A DNA stretch of 64,000 nt. Source: Nonomuraea soli (GTDB taxonomy: Bacteria; Actinomycetota; Actinomycetes; Streptosporangiales; Streptosporangiaceae). Below, one piece after another: positions 50,485 through 59,559 of the stretch. The position numbers were made by a program, and so were the translations under genes. The stretch lies in contig NZ_JACDUR010000004.1 in the NCBI RefSeq assembly GCF_013761175.1, forward strand, positions 558,001 to 622,000, in the 5' to 3' direction. The stretch's first letter is position 1, and every line of letters begins with the position of its first letter. Below the pieces are notes generated by a model. It was not told where the DNA came from. It did no database searches and was given only the letters and a program-made list of their open reading frames with translations.

Positions 50485-51831
50485 TCAGTTGGTGGGCCAG
50501 GACTTGTCGATGGCGTCGAGCGCCTCCTGGGTGCTCTTGCCGTTGATCCAGGCGGTCATCTCCTTCCAGAAGGTGCCCGCGCCCACGGCGGCCGGCATCA
50601 GGTCGGATCCGTCGAAGCGGAAGACCGTGGCCGGGTCGCGCAGGATCTCCATCGACAGCTTGTCGATCGGGTTCTGGGCCAGGGAGATGTCGACGCCCTT
50701 GTTGGCCGAGACGTACGTGGCCAGCTTCATGCGGGCGTTGGCGAAGTCAGGGCTGGTCAAGTACAGCTGCATGGCCTTGACCTCGGGCTTGTCGGTGAAG
50801 GCCGCGACGAACTCGCCGGCGCCGAGCACCGGCTTGGAGGAAGTGTCGTTACCCGGCAGGTAGAAGGCGAAGACGTCGCCGTCCTCGGCCACCTTGGTGC
50901 CCTCGGGCCAGAAGTTGGCGTAGAACGAGGCCTGGCGGTGCAGGCCGCACTTGCCGGTGGTGATCGGGACGCCGCCCTCCTGGAAGGCGGTGGAGGAGAT
51001 GGACTTGACCGGTCCGTATCCGCCGTTGACGTACTTGTCGTTCTTGAGGATCGCGCCGACCTTGTCGACCGCCGAGACGACCTTCGGGTCGTTGAACTTC
51101 AGCGTGTGGTCGACCCACTGGTCGTAGCCCTCGGGCCCGACGTCGCGCAGGATGATGTCCTCGATCCAGTCGGTGGCCGGCCAGCCGGTGGCGTCGCCCG
51201 ATTCGATGCCCGCGCACCAGGGCTTGATGCCCTTTGCGGCGATGGTGTCGGTGAGGGTCATCAGCTCGGCCCAGGTGGTGGGGATCTTCCACCCGTTCTC
51301 GGCGAACATCTTGGGTGAGTACCAGACGAACGACTTCACGCTGGCGCCCAGCGGGGCGGCGTAGAAGGTGCCGTCAACGGTGCCGTACTTCTTCCAGTCG
51401 GCCGACCAGTTCTGGTCGGTCGCCGCGGTCACCTCGGGGGAGGCGGGCTTGAGCTTGCCGGCCTTGGCGAAGCGGGCCAGGAGGCCGGGCTGCGGGAAGA
51501 AGGCCAGGTCGGGCGGGTTGCCGCCGTCGACGCGCACCTGGATCTGCGCCTCGAACTCGCCGGTGCCCTCGTAGGTGACCTGGACTCCTGTGCACTCGGA
51601 GAACTGCTTCCAGGTCTGCTCGAAGAGCTCGGCTTCCTTGTCGCGGATCGGCGAGTAGATGGAGATCTTGGTGCCTTCGAACTTGCCGTACTTGGCGAAC
51701 GGCTGGCACTCGGCCGAGACGGGCGCGGGAGCGCCGCCGGTGGCCTGGGGGGTTTGTTCCTGACTGGTTCCACAGGCCGAGGCAAGGAGGGCGAGGCCTA
51801 TGGATCCAACCAGCAGCGGGCGACGAGACAT
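50485..51831 (-). CDS. Sugar ABC substrate-binding lipoprotein
   Basis: The 448-residue product has lipobox LASAC (Cys20) and a family 1 solute-binding fold with FAKYGKFEGTKISIYSPIRD and a GTVDGTFYAAPLGASVKSFVWYSPKMF hinge. It is related to AglE-type alpha-glucoside binding proteins by its permease set. The start is ATG 51831. A TGGGAGCGCTCTCT operator lies 21 bases upstream. The ligand is uncertain: AglE-like proteins bind alpha-glucosides, but operator and neighbours point to beta-glucosides. Confidence 0.88.
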   Translation of the reverse strand: MSRRPLLVGSIGLALLASACGTSQEQTPQATGGAPAPVSAECQPFAKYGKFEGTKISIYSPIRDKEAELFEQTWKQFSECTGVQVTYEGTGEFEAQIQVRVDGGNPPDLAFFPQPGLLARFAKAGKLKPASPEVTAATDQNWSADWKKYGTVDGTFYAAPLGASVKSFVWYSPKMFAENGWKIPTTWAELMTLTDTIAAKGIKPWCAGIESGDATGWPATDWIEDIILRDVGPEGYDQWVDHTLKFNDPKVVSAVDKVGAILKNDKYVNGGYGPVKSISSTAFQEGGVPITTGKCGLHRQASFYANFWPEGTKVAEDGDVFAFYLPGNDTSSKPVLGAGEFVAAFTDKPEVKAMQLYLTSPDFANARMKLATYVSANKGVDISLAQNPIDKLSMEILRDPATVFRFDGSDLMPAAVGAGTFWKEMTAWINGKSTQEALDAIDKSWPTN

Positions 51832-51851
51832 GGGGTGAGCCTCCAGTGAAG

Positions 51852-51865
51852 TGGGAGCGCTCTCT
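51852..51865. promoter_or_regulatory. CebR-type operator upstream of binding-protein gene
   Basis: TGGGAGCGCTCTCT differs from the CebR consensus TGGGAGCGCTCCCA at two positions. On the minus strand a TTGACT at about 51890-51895 may be the -35. A second near-palindrome GTTAAACCGGTGTAAC lies at 51871-51886. Confidence 0.8.
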
Positions 51866-51993
51866 AAGCTGTTAAACCGGTGTAACAAAGTCAATACCAG
51901 GATGATTACGGAGAGCGTTCGCCGTTCCACAGCGATCTCATACGGATAACAATCGCCTCGGCAGATCATAGGTGACCCGTTCCACGACCCCGA

Positions 51994-52019
51994 GCGGGGT
52001 GGCCGCGCGGCCACCCCGC
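51994..52019 (-). terminator. Hairpin terminator after the GH1 gene
   Basis: GCGGGGTGGCCGC is followed at once by GCGGCCACCCCGC, a 26-base perfect palindrome just past the stop of the beta-glucosidase gene. It separates the two sugar operons. A few loop bases must stay unpaired. Confidence 0.8.
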
Positions 52020-52025
52020 CCCTGC

Positions 52026-53429
52026 TCACCAGCCGTTGGCGCCGATGACCTGCTTGTACCAGAGGGCGCTGTCCTTCGGCGTGCGCACCAGCGACTCGTA
52101 GTCGACGTGCACGATGCCGAAGCGCTTGTCGTAGCCGAAGGCCCACTCGAAGTTGTCGAGCAGCGACCACACCAGATAGCCGCGCACGTCGGCCCCCTGC
52201 TGGATGGCGTTGTGCACCGCCCCCAGGTGGCCCTCCAGGTACGACTGCCTGCCCGGGTCGTGCACGCGGCCGTCGACCACGACGTCGTCGAACGCCGCGC
52301 CGTTCTCGGTGATCATCAGGCCGACCTCGGGATAGTCCTGCGAGAGCCGTACCAGCAGCCTCGACAGCCCGCTCGGCACGATGGGCCAGCCCATCGCGGT
52401 GGTCGGCGCGTCGGCGGGGCTGAAGCGCACGTCCTGCGAGCCCGGCCAGGCGGCGTCGGCGGGGATGCCGGGCCCGGCCTCGACCACGGTCGGGTTGTAG
52501 TAGTTGATCCCGATCAGGTCGATCGGCTGGTTGATGGTCTCCAGGTCGCCGTCCAGGATGTGGTCCAGGCCGCCCTCCGCCGAGCGGGCCCGCAGCACCT
52601 CCTCCGGGTAGCGGCCGCGCAGCGCCGGCTCCAGGAACTGGCCCTGCAGGAGGGCGTCGATCCTGCGCACGGCCTCGGCGTCGGCCTCGGAGGCCTCGGC
52701 GGCCGGGTCGTGCACCTGTGCGGGTGTCATGACCGGCGAGGCGTTGACCACCAGCATGATCTGCTCGGCGCCCTGGGCGCGCAGTGCCTGCGCGGCCAGG
52801 CCGTGGGCGAGCAGCAGGTGGTGGCTCGCCCTGAAGGAGTCGGAGGCGGCGGTACGGCCCGGCGCGTGCACGCCGTTGCCGTAGCCGAGGAAGGCGCTGA
52901 CCCACGGCTCGTTGAGCGTGGCCCAGTTGCGCACCCGGTCACCGAGCTTGTCGTACACGGCGCGCGCGTAGTCGGCGAACCGGTAGGCGGTGTCGCGGTC
53001 GGTCCACCCGCCCCGGTCCTCCAGGGCCTGCGGCAGGTCCCAGTGGTAGAGCGTCACATACGGGTCAATCTCATGCTCAAGCAGTTCGTCAACAAGCCTG
53101 TCGTAGAAAGCCAGCCCCGCCGGGTTGACCGCGCCCTGGCCGTCGGGCTGCACCCGGGGCCAGGCCACGGAGAACCGGTAGGCGCCGAGGTTCAGCTCCT
53201 TCATCAGCGCCACATCGTCGCGGTAGCGGTGATAGTGGTCGCAGGCCACGTCACCGGTGTGGCCCTCGAAGACCTTGCCGGGCGTGTGCGAGAAGGTGTC
53301 CCAGATGGACTGGCCGCGGCCCTCCTCCTTGACCGCTCCCTCGATCTGGTAGGACGCCGTCGCGGCGCCCCAGATGAAGTTCTCAGGGAAGACCACGGTC
53401 CCCCGAGCTGCCATGGTCGTGATCGTCAT
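52026..53429 (-). CDS. bglC: GH1 beta-glucosidase
   Basis: The 467-residue product is a cytoplasmic GH1 enzyme: FIWGAATASYQIEGA at the N-terminus, acid/base Glu174 in ATLNEPW and nucleophile Glu375 in LMITENGAAF, with WSLLDNFEWAFGY near the end. It would hydrolyse cellobiose or other beta-glucosides after uptake. The start at 53429 (MTITTMAARG) overlaps the permease stop by four bases. It is the last gene of the ceb-like operon, as in Streptomyces cebEFG-bglC. Confidence 0.92.
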   Translation of the reverse strand: MTITTMAARGTVVFPENFIWGAATASYQIEGAVKEEGRGQSIWDTFSHTPGKVFEGHTGDVACDHYHRYRDDVALMKELNLGAYRFSVAWPRVQPDGQGAVNPAGLAFYDRLVDELLEHEIDPYVTLYHWDLPQALEDRGGWTDRDTAYRFADYARAVYDKLGDRVRNWATLNEPWVSAFLGYGNGVHAPGRTAASDSFRASHHLLLAHGLAAQALRAQGAEQIMLVVNASPVMTPAQVHDPAAEASEADAEAVRRIDALLQGQFLEPALRGRYPEEVLRARSAEGGLDHILDGDLETINQPIDLIGINYYNPTVVEAGPGIPADAAWPGSQDVRFSPADAPTTAMGWPIVPSGLSRLLVRLSQDYPEVGLMITENGAAFDDVVVDGRVHDPGRQSYLEGHLGAVHNAIQQGADVRGYLVWSLLDNFEWAFGYDKRFGIVHVDYESLVRTPKDSALWYKQVIGANGW

Positions 53430-54238
53430 CCCTTGACGGCTCCTTGCATGATTCCTCCGATGATCTGCTTGCCGAGCAGTGTGAAGATCAGGACCAGCGG
53501 CAGGGTTCCCACCGCGGTCCCGGCCAGCCCGAGCACGTAGTCGTTGGTGTAGCCGCTGGCCAGCGTGGACAGGGCGACCTGGACCGTCGGGTTCTCCGGG
53601 GTCAGGACCACCAGCGGCCAGAAGTAGTCGTTCCAGGCCGTCATGAACGTGAGCATGCCGAGCACCGCGGCCGCGGGCCGCGCCGTCGGGATCACCACGT
53701 GCCAGAACAGGCCCCAGGTGGTGGCGCCGTCGACCCGGCCGGCTTCGAGCAGCTCGGTCGGCAGCGCGCGGGACAGGAACTGCGTCATGAAGAAGACGCC
53801 GAAGGCGTTGACGAGCGAGGGCACGATGAGCGCGTAGAGCGACCCGGTCCACTCGATCTTCACCATGAGCATGTAGAGAGGGATGATGCCGAGCTGAGCA
53901 GGGACCATCATGGTGCCCACCGTGATCAGAAGCATGGCGTTCCTGCCCCTGAACCGTAGCTTGGCGAAGGCGAACCCGGCCAGGGTCGACAGGAACATCA
54001 CCGACAGCGCGATCCCGCCGGCCACGATGACGGAGTTGGCCAGCGCCAGCCAGAACGGCACGGTGTCGAAGACGCGGGAGACGTTCTCGAAGAAGTTGCC
54101 GCCGGGCAGCAGCGGCGGCGGCACCTCGGCCAGCGCCGAGTTGTGACGGCTGGCCACCACGATGCTGTAGTACAGCGGGAAGGCGGAGAAGAACGCCACC
54201 GCCGTCAGGCACAGGTAGGCGAAACCCTTGCGGCTCAT
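53426..54238 (-). CDS. cebG: Cellobiose-type ABC permease, CebG-like
   Basis: The 270-residue product has six membrane helices and an EAA motif (LLEAGRVDGATTWGLFWHVVIP; here Ala-Gly at the second position). Both neighbours overlap by four bases. By order (binding protein, F, G, GH1) and operators it corresponds to CebG. Confidence 0.85.
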   Translation of the reverse strand: MSRKGFAYLCLTAVAFFSAFPLYYSIVVASRHNSALAEVPPPLLPGGNFFENVSRVFDTVPFWLALANSVIVAGGIALSVMFLSTLAGFAFAKLRFRGRNAMLLITVGTMMVPAQLGIIPLYMLMVKIEWTGSLYALIVPSLVNAFGVFFMTQFLSRALPTELLEAGRVDGATTWGLFWHVVIPTARPAAAVLGMLTFMTAWNDYFWPLVVLTPENPTVQVALSTLASGYTNDYVLGLAGTAVGTLPLVLIFTLLGKQIIGGIMQGAVKG

Positions 54239-55212
54239 TTCAGCGCCCCTCCCATCCGGCGGGTGAGCAGGTAGTTGATCCCGGCAGCGATCAGGACGAA
54301 CAGGAACATCACCCAGGAGGCGGCCGAGGCGTAGCCGAAGTCGAAGCTGGTGAAGCCGACCTCGTAGACGTAGAGCGAGAGCGTCTGGAACTGCCGGTCG
54401 GGCCCGCCGCTCGCCACGCCGCCGCCGCTGGTCTGGCCGAACAGCAGGGGCTCGGCCATGATCTGCATCGCGCCGATCGTGGAGACGATGACCACGAAGA
54501 TGATGGTCGGCTTGATCATCGGAATGGTGATCTTGCGGAGCTGCTTGAAGCTGGAGGCGCCGTCGATCGTGGCGGCCTCGTAGAGCTCCTTCGGCACGGC
54601 CTGCATCGCGGCCAGGAAGATCAGCGCGTTGTACCCGGTCCACCGCCACATGATCATCACCGAGATGGCCACATGGCTGCTGGCCGTACCCTCGTGCCAC
54701 GCGATCGGCTCCACCCCCACCAGGCCGATCACCCAGTTGATCACGCCGTAGTCGCGGCCGAACAGCTGGCTGAAGATGACCACGACGGCGACCACGCTGG
54801 TGACGTTCGGGACCAGCATCGTGATGCGGAAGAACGTCTGCGCCTTCAGCGGCCTGTTCAGCAGGTGCGCCAGCCAGATCGCCAGCACCAGCTGCGGCAC
54901 CGTGGAGATGATGCCGATCGAGAGGGTGTTGAAGGTGGCGTTCCAGAAGTAGTCGTCGCCGAACAGCGTGGAGAAGTTGTCCAGGCCGATGAAGGTGTGC
55001 TCGTCGGAGGTCAGCGTCCACTCGTGCAGGCTGACCCAGGCCGTGTAAATGAGCGGGAACAGGCCGAAGGCGCAGAACAGCAGGAAGAAGGGGGCGACAT
55101 AGGCGTACGGCGATGCCTTCATGTCGAGTGAGTGGGACAGGCGTCCCTTGGGACGGTGCCGCCCCGGTTCCGATTTCACCGCCCTCATGACCTCGGGCGC
55201 GCGCGTGGTCAT
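54235..55212 (-). CDS. cebF: Cellobiose-type ABC permease, CebF-like
   Basis: The 325-residue product has a basic N-terminus and six membrane helices with the EAA motif (LYEAATIDGASSFKQLRKITIP). It forms the channel with the CebG-like protein. The gap to the binding protein gene is 84 bases and contains no clear terminator. Confidence 0.85.
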   Translation of the reverse strand: MTTRAPEVMRAVKSEPGRHRPKGRLSHSLDMKASPYAYVAPFFLLFCAFGLFPLIYTAWVSLHEWTLTSDEHTFIGLDNFSTLFGDDYFWNATFNTLSIGIISTVPQLVLAIWLAHLLNRPLKAQTFFRITMLVPNVTSVVAVVVIFSQLFGRDYGVINWVIGLVGVEPIAWHEGTASSHVAISVMIMWRWTGYNALIFLAAMQAVPKELYEAATIDGASSFKQLRKITIPMIKPTIIFVVIVSTIGAMQIMAEPLLFGQTSGGGVASGGPDRQFQTLSLYVYEVGFTSFDFGYASAASWVMFLFVLIAAGINYLLTRRMGGALK

Positions 55213-55296
55213 CGTTACTCCTTCAGAGGTGGATTCGCGGGCATGGAATCGCGGCGCGGGCCCGGCTCTGCGCCGGTCCCGCGCCGCACCCCCGAG

Positions 55297-56616
55297 CTAC
55301 TTGATCTTCTTGACGTCCTCGAGCACCTGGGCCCAGGACTCGTCAGGGGACTGCTTGCCCTGCTCCACGCGGCCGAGGCCGTTGCCGATGGCGGTGCGCA
55401 CGTCGGCCTCCTTCGGGCCGAGGTGCTGCGGCTTGAGCGCCTTGGCGGCGTCGGAGTAGATCTTGCCGATCGGGGCGTCACCGAAGAACGGCTTGGTGAA
55501 CGACTGGATCGACGGGTCGTCGTAGAGCGCCGGGATCGAGGGGAAGGTGCCCTCCTCCTTGAAGACCTTGGCCTGGTTCTCCTTGGAGGTCAGGAAGTCG
55601 ATCAGCTCGGCGGCCTCCTTCGGGTGCTTGCCCATCTTGGGCAGCATCAGGTGCGAGCCGCCGCTGTTGCCGGAGCCGCCGGGCACCGTGGCGATGTCCC
55701 ACTTGCCGGTGGCGTCCTTGGCCTGCTCCTGGATGAAGCCGGTCATCCAGGCCGGGCAGATGATCGTGGCGAACGAGCCCTTGGCGAAGCCGGTGTTCCA
55801 CGGCGGCGAGAAGGCGGCGAGCTTGGCGCTCAGGTTGTTCTGGGAGATGGCGTTGGACAGGTCCCAGGCCTTCTTCACGTCGGGGTTGCTGTCGACGATG
55901 ATGGTGTCGTTGGCGTCGTACAGGCCGGTCGGGGCCTGGTTGACCATGGCGCGGAAGATCTCACCGGGGGAGTCGACGAACTTGGCTCCCGCCACGTTGG
56001 CGGCGGAGAACTTCTTGCCCGTCTCGATGTACTGCTCCCAGGTCGGCCACAGGGCCGCGACCTCGTCGCGGTTGGTGGGCAGGCCGGCCTTCTCGAACAG
56101 GTCCTTGCGGTAGCACATGGCCAGGCCGCCGACGTCGGTGCCCAGGCCCATGATGGTGGAGCCGTCCTTGCTGACGCCCTGCGCCCACTTCCACTCGAGG
56201 TAGTCGGCCTGGCGCTTGTCGAGCCCGAACTCCTTGAGGTTGTGGAACTTGGCGGGCTGGGAGGTGAAGGTGCTGATGTAGCCCACCTCGACGGCCTCGA
56301 CGTCGGCCGCGCCCGCGTTGGTGGCCAGGCGCTTGATCAGGTTGTTGTGGTGGTCGTTGAACTGCGTGACGCGCTCGACGATCTCCACGTTGGGGTGGGT
56401 CTTCTTGAACTCCTCGTACAGCGGCTTGAAGCCGAAGTCACCGAACAGGCCGATGGTGAGGGTGATCTTCTCCGCGGGCTTGGCGGGGTCCGCCGTCGAA
56501 CCGGTGCCCGTGCTGGTGCCCGTGGTGCCACCGCCGCAGGCGGCGAGGCCGAGGACCAGCAGCGACGCGGCGACAGCCCGCCGGGCCGTGGAGTACGGAC
56601 TGGCCATGGAAACCAT
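55297..56616 (-). CDS. cebE: Cellobiose-type binding lipoprotein, CebE-like
   Basis: The 439-residue product has lipobox LAAC (Cys27) and a family 1 solute-binding fold: TLTIGLFGDFGFKPLYEEFKK, VEAVEVGYISTFTSQ, GTDVGGLAMCYRKDLFEKAGLP. Start 56616 or 56607 (MASPYS). In Streptomyces CebE binds cellobiose and cellotriose. Three GAGCGCTC-type operator sites precede the gene. The ATPase is not encoded here. Confidence 0.85.
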   Translation of the reverse strand: MVSMASPYSTARRAVAASLLVLGLAACGGGTTGTSTGTGSTADPAKPAEKITLTIGLFGDFGFKPLYEEFKKTHPNVEIVERVTQFNDHHNNLIKRLATNAGAADVEAVEVGYISTFTSQPAKFHNLKEFGLDKRQADYLEWKWAQGVSKDGSTIMGLGTDVGGLAMCYRKDLFEKAGLPTNRDEVAALWPTWEQYIETGKKFSAANVAGAKFVDSPGEIFRAMVNQAPTGLYDANDTIIVDSNPDVKKAWDLSNAISQNNLSAKLAAFSPPWNTGFAKGSFATIICPAWMTGFIQEQAKDATGKWDIATVPGGSGNSGGSHLMLPKMGKHPKEAAELIDFLTSKENQAKVFKEEGTFPSIPALYDDPSIQSFTKPFFGDAPIGKIYSDAAKALKPQHLGPKEADVRTAIGNGLGRVEQGKQSPDESWAQVLEDVKKIK

Positions 56617-56640
56617 CCCTGGGTTGCTAAATGATCATGA

Positions 56641-56654
56641 AGAGAGCGCTCCCT
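56641..56654. promoter_or_regulatory. CebR-type operator, site 1 of ceb promoter
   Basis: AGAGAGCGCTCCCT has a GAGCGCTC palindromic core, 24 bases upstream of the cebE start and probably downstream of the -10. Confidence 0.8.
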
Positions 56655-56716
56655 CAGAGGGTGACGCAGGCTTAACCTGGCCGTCAACGCCCGGAAACGT
56701 AACAATCTGTGATACG

Positions 56717-56730
56717 AGAGAACGCTCTCT
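56717..56730. promoter_or_regulatory. CebR-type operator, site 2
   Basis: AGAGAACGCTCTCT is a near-palindrome with one mismatch. It lies 76 bases from the first site. Confidence 0.7.
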
Positions 56731-56770
56731 CGATCATTTGGCGTCTTTGCAGGTAGCAGCGCAAAAGGAA

Positions 56771-56783
56771 GGGAGCGCTCTCC
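56771..56783. promoter_or_regulatory. CebR-type operator, site 3
   Basis: GGGAGCGCTCTCC lies near the 3' end of the kinase gene, 20 bases from its stop. Three sites over about 140 bases would permit looping by a LacI tetramer or two dimers. The rest of the 187-base gap holds no gene. Confidence 0.75.
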
Positions 56784-56803
56784 GAAGTTTCTGGCGGAAG
56801 GTC

Positions 56804-57730
56804 TCAGCCGCGGGTGGCCGAGCGGGTCCTGACCCCGTCGCCGCCCGACAACACCTGACCCAGCACCCGGGCGTACATGCGCCCGGGGCTCGGCTCCGTC
56901 GTGAGGAAGCCGGGAAGCATCGGCAGGTCCACCGCGAAGGGCTGCAGCAAGGAGTAGAGCTCGTTGACGTCGGAGGGCCGGTCCTCCGGGCGCTTCTCCA
57001 GCAGGGCCGCCAGGACCCTGCCCAGCTTGGGCGGCAGGCCCGCGATGGCGGGAGCCGGCTCCTTGACCTGCTTCTCGAAGACCGCGTAATCGGTGGGGCC
57101 GGTGAACAGCGGCTGCCCGGTGAGCATCTCGTGCAGCACGCAGCCCAGGGAGTACAGGTCGCTGCGGGCGTCGGAGACGCCCCGCTGGATCTGCTCGGGA
57201 GCCATGTAGGCCGGAGTGCCGAGGATCTGGCCGATGCGGGTGAACTGGGCGACGTCGGCCTCGCGGAGCATCGCCAGGCCGAAGTCGAGCACCTTGACGC
57301 TGCCGTCGGGGCAGAGCATGAGGTTGGTGGGCTTCAGGTCGCGGTGGCAGATCGACAGGGCGTGGGCGGCCGACAGGACCGCGCAGGACTGGGCGGCGAT
57401 GGCCGCCGCCCAGGGCACCGGCAGCGGGCCGTGCTCGCTGACCACGTCGCCCACGGTGACACCCTGGATGAACTGCATCACCTGGAAGAGCCGCTGCTCG
57501 TGGGTGCCGAAGTCGTACAGGACGGGGGCGCCCGGATGCTCCAGCCTCGCCAGGATGCGCGCCTCACGGATGAAGCGGCGTTCGAGCTCCTCGTCGGGGA
57601 CGCTGGTGAAGCGCAGCAGCTTGACCGCCACCTGCCGGTCGAGATGCAGGTCGTGGCCCGCGTAGACGGCGCCCATGCCACCCTGGCCGAGAGGGAGGTC
57701 GTCGAGAACGTAACGGTCGCCGATGACCAT
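56804..57730 (-). CDS. Serine/threonine protein kinase (soluble)
   Basis: The 308-residue product is a PknB-type kinase: GQGGMGAVYAG P-loop (15-25), Lys37 (VAVK), HRDLKPTN with Asp131, DFG with Asp149 and a GTPAYMAPEQ activation segment. It has no membrane helix or external sensor domain after the kinase fold, only a 50-residue tail. So it is a cytoplasmic kinase. The PP2C phosphatase at 59560 is the possible partner, with a methylase-like gene between them. Substrate unknown. Confidence 0.9.
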   Translation of the reverse strand: MVIGDRYVLDDLPLGQGGMGAVYAGHDLHLDRQVAVKLLRFTSVPDEELERRFIREARILARLEHPGAPVLYDFGTHEQRLFQVMQFIQGVTVGDVVSEHGPLPVPWAAAIAAQSCAVLSAAHALSICHRDLKPTNLMLCPDGSVKVLDFGLAMLREADVAQFTRIGQILGTPAYMAPEQIQRGVSDARSDLYSLGCVLHEMLTGQPLFTGPTDYAVFEKQVKEPAPAIAGLPPKLGRVLAALLEKRPEDRPSDVNELYSLLQPFAVDLPMLPGFLTTEPSPGRMYARVLGQVLSGGDGVRTRSATRG

Positions 57731-57768
57731 GAACCCCCCTCCCTGTCCTACCGGAAAAAGCTACACCT

Positions 57769-59511
57769 TTACGGCGTGGCAGGGCTTTCCGGAGAAGGGA
57801 GCAGATGCCCGTCGGCCAGACCCTCGAAACCCAGCCGGATCAACGACTGGCCGAGCGCGGCGCTCTCGCGCAGGGTGGCCTCCAGCAGGACCAGGGAGCG
57901 GAACGACCTGCCGTACTCGCGCTGATCGGCCAGCGGGAGGCGCGGCAGCCGGGTGCGGCGGGCGTCGAACCTGCTGGATCCCGCGGTGGGCCTGCTGGAT
58001 CCGGCCGCCCGCAGGAAGCCGGCGAGGAAGTCGGGGTCGAGCCGCTCGGGGTCGGCCCGGTAGAGCGTCAGGTGCGGGCCCAGCGCCACCCCGGAGAAGC
58101 CGACGACCCTGACGCTGGAGTAGGAGGCCACGACGTCGCCCGGCTCGACCATGACCAGCTCCTGGCCGGCGTCGGCCCGTCCCGAGGGCGCGGCCCCGTG
58201 GAGCATGTCGTCGCCGGTGAGCACGGGCACCTCGCCGCCGTCGAGCACCATGCGGGCGGGCGCCTGCAGGATCGTGAGCAGCCCCGCCCTGGCCAGGTCG
58301 CCGACGGTCGTGGCGGGATGCCCGGCCGGCTGGTCGAGCACCTTGAGGTCGGGAGGCGAGGCGGCGACGGCCAGGAAACGTTCGCGGGTCTCGGCGAAGA
58401 GCCTGCCCAGGTCGTCGCGGCGCTGGTGGAGCGCGGGCGTCAGGTCGACGTCGTCGGTCAGCAGGTCGATGATGCGCACCCCGGGACCGCCGAGGCTCAC
58501 CTGCGCCAGGTCGGGGCCCGCCTCGACCAGGGCGACTTCCGACGGCGGGCGTTCCCCGGGCAGGGGCCTGCGCAGGATCCACAGATCGGAGGCGCCCACG
58601 TTGACCACGGCCCGGATCGCTCCAGCGCGCAGCAGGTTGGCCCGGATGCGGCGCCCGGCCTTGCGGCCGGCCGCGGCGGGGGGCATGACGATGGCGACCG
58701 AGCCGCCCGGCCTGACGCGGGCCAGGCAGTGCTGCACCCAGGCCAGCTCCGGCTCGCCGCGCGGCGGCAGGCCGTACTCCCAGCGGGTGTCGGCGGTCAG
58801 CTCCTCGTGGCCCCAGGACCGCTCGCCGAACGGCGGCTCGCACACGACCGCGTCGGCCTGCTCGCCGGGGAAAGCGTCGTGGCGCAGCGAGTCGCCCGCC
58901 ACGACGCGCGCCGGGGTGCCGGCCAGCGCGAGGCGCGCGGCGGTGATCGCGGCCGACGGCTCGCTGAGCTCCTGTCCGAGCGCCCGGGACGGCGAGGCCG
59001 CCAGCAGGAGCGTGCCCACCCCGCAGGCGGGGTCGAGCACCGTGCCCGTCGTGGCGCCGGCCAGCCGCACCATCAGCGCGGCCAGGTCGCCGCGCGTGAC
59101 CGACAGCTGGCGCGAGTGCGCCTCCAGGTAACGCTCGCAGAGCAGCTCGTAGGCGGCGCCCGGCCCCAGCTCGGCGGCCATTTCGGTGACGAGCGCGGCC
59201 ACGTCCGGCTCCAGAGAGTGATCTTCACCGGTCAGCAGGGCGCCGGTCTGCGCGACCAGTTCGGCCAGACGCAAATCTCCTGCCGCTTTCAGGCGTTGCC
59301 ACACCCGATCAGCGGTCGATACCTGGTAGGACTTGCCGTAGCGGCGTAGCCACGCCTCCACCTGGCGCAGCGAGAAGAGGGGCTGGCTGGTCGTGCCGTC
59401 GACGGGCTGGGGAAAATCGTCATGACGACGACGCCAGTTGCTGACCGCGGCCCGCCCGACGCCGGCGAGCCGGGCGATGTCGCCGGCGTTGACGGTCGGG
59501 TCGTGGCTCAT
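57769..59511 (-). CDS. HTH plus N6-adenine-methylase-like protein with altered catalytic motif
   Basis: The 580-residue product has an N-terminal HTH (NAGDIARLAGVGRAAVSNWRRR) and a HsdM-type SAM fold: motif I DPACGVGTLLLAA at 160-172, but the catalytic motif reads EPPF at 225-228 in place of NPPF/DPPY. A target-recognition-like part (about 390-550) resembles HsdS (SLTILQAP, VVGFSGVALGPHLTLY). So it may have lost methylation activity and act as a DNA-binding or regulatory protein. Similar proteins occur widely in actinomycetes. It diverges from the phosphatase gene over 48 bases. Confidence 0.8.
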   Translation of the reverse strand: MSHDPTVNAGDIARLAGVGRAAVSNWRRRHDDFPQPVDGTTSQPLFSLRQVEAWLRRYGKSYQVSTADRVWQRLKAAGDLRLAELVAQTGALLTGEDHSLEPDVAALVTEMAAELGPGAAYELLCERYLEAHSRQLSVTRGDLAALMVRLAGATTGTVLDPACGVGTLLLAASPSRALGQELSEPSAAITAARLALAGTPARVVAGDSLRHDAFPGEQADAVVCEPPFGERSWGHEELTADTRWEYGLPPRGEPELAWVQHCLARVRPGGSVAIVMPPAAAGRKAGRRIRANLLRAGAIRAVVNVGASDLWILRRPLPGERPPSEVALVEAGPDLAQVSLGGPGVRIIDLLTDDVDLTPALHQRRDDLGRLFAETRERFLAVAASPPDLKVLDQPAGHPATTVGDLARAGLLTILQAPARMVLDGGEVPVLTGDDMLHGAAPSGRADAGQELVMVEPGDVVASYSSVRVVGFSGVALGPHLTLYRADPERLDPDFLAGFLRAAGSSRPTAGSSRFDARRTRLPRLPLADQREYGRSFRSLVLLEATLRESAALGQSLIRLGFEGLADGHLLPSPESPATP

Positions 59512-59559
59512 GGAAGTACGGTAGCACGCTTGTGAAGTCTTTCAACCAATGATTTACTG

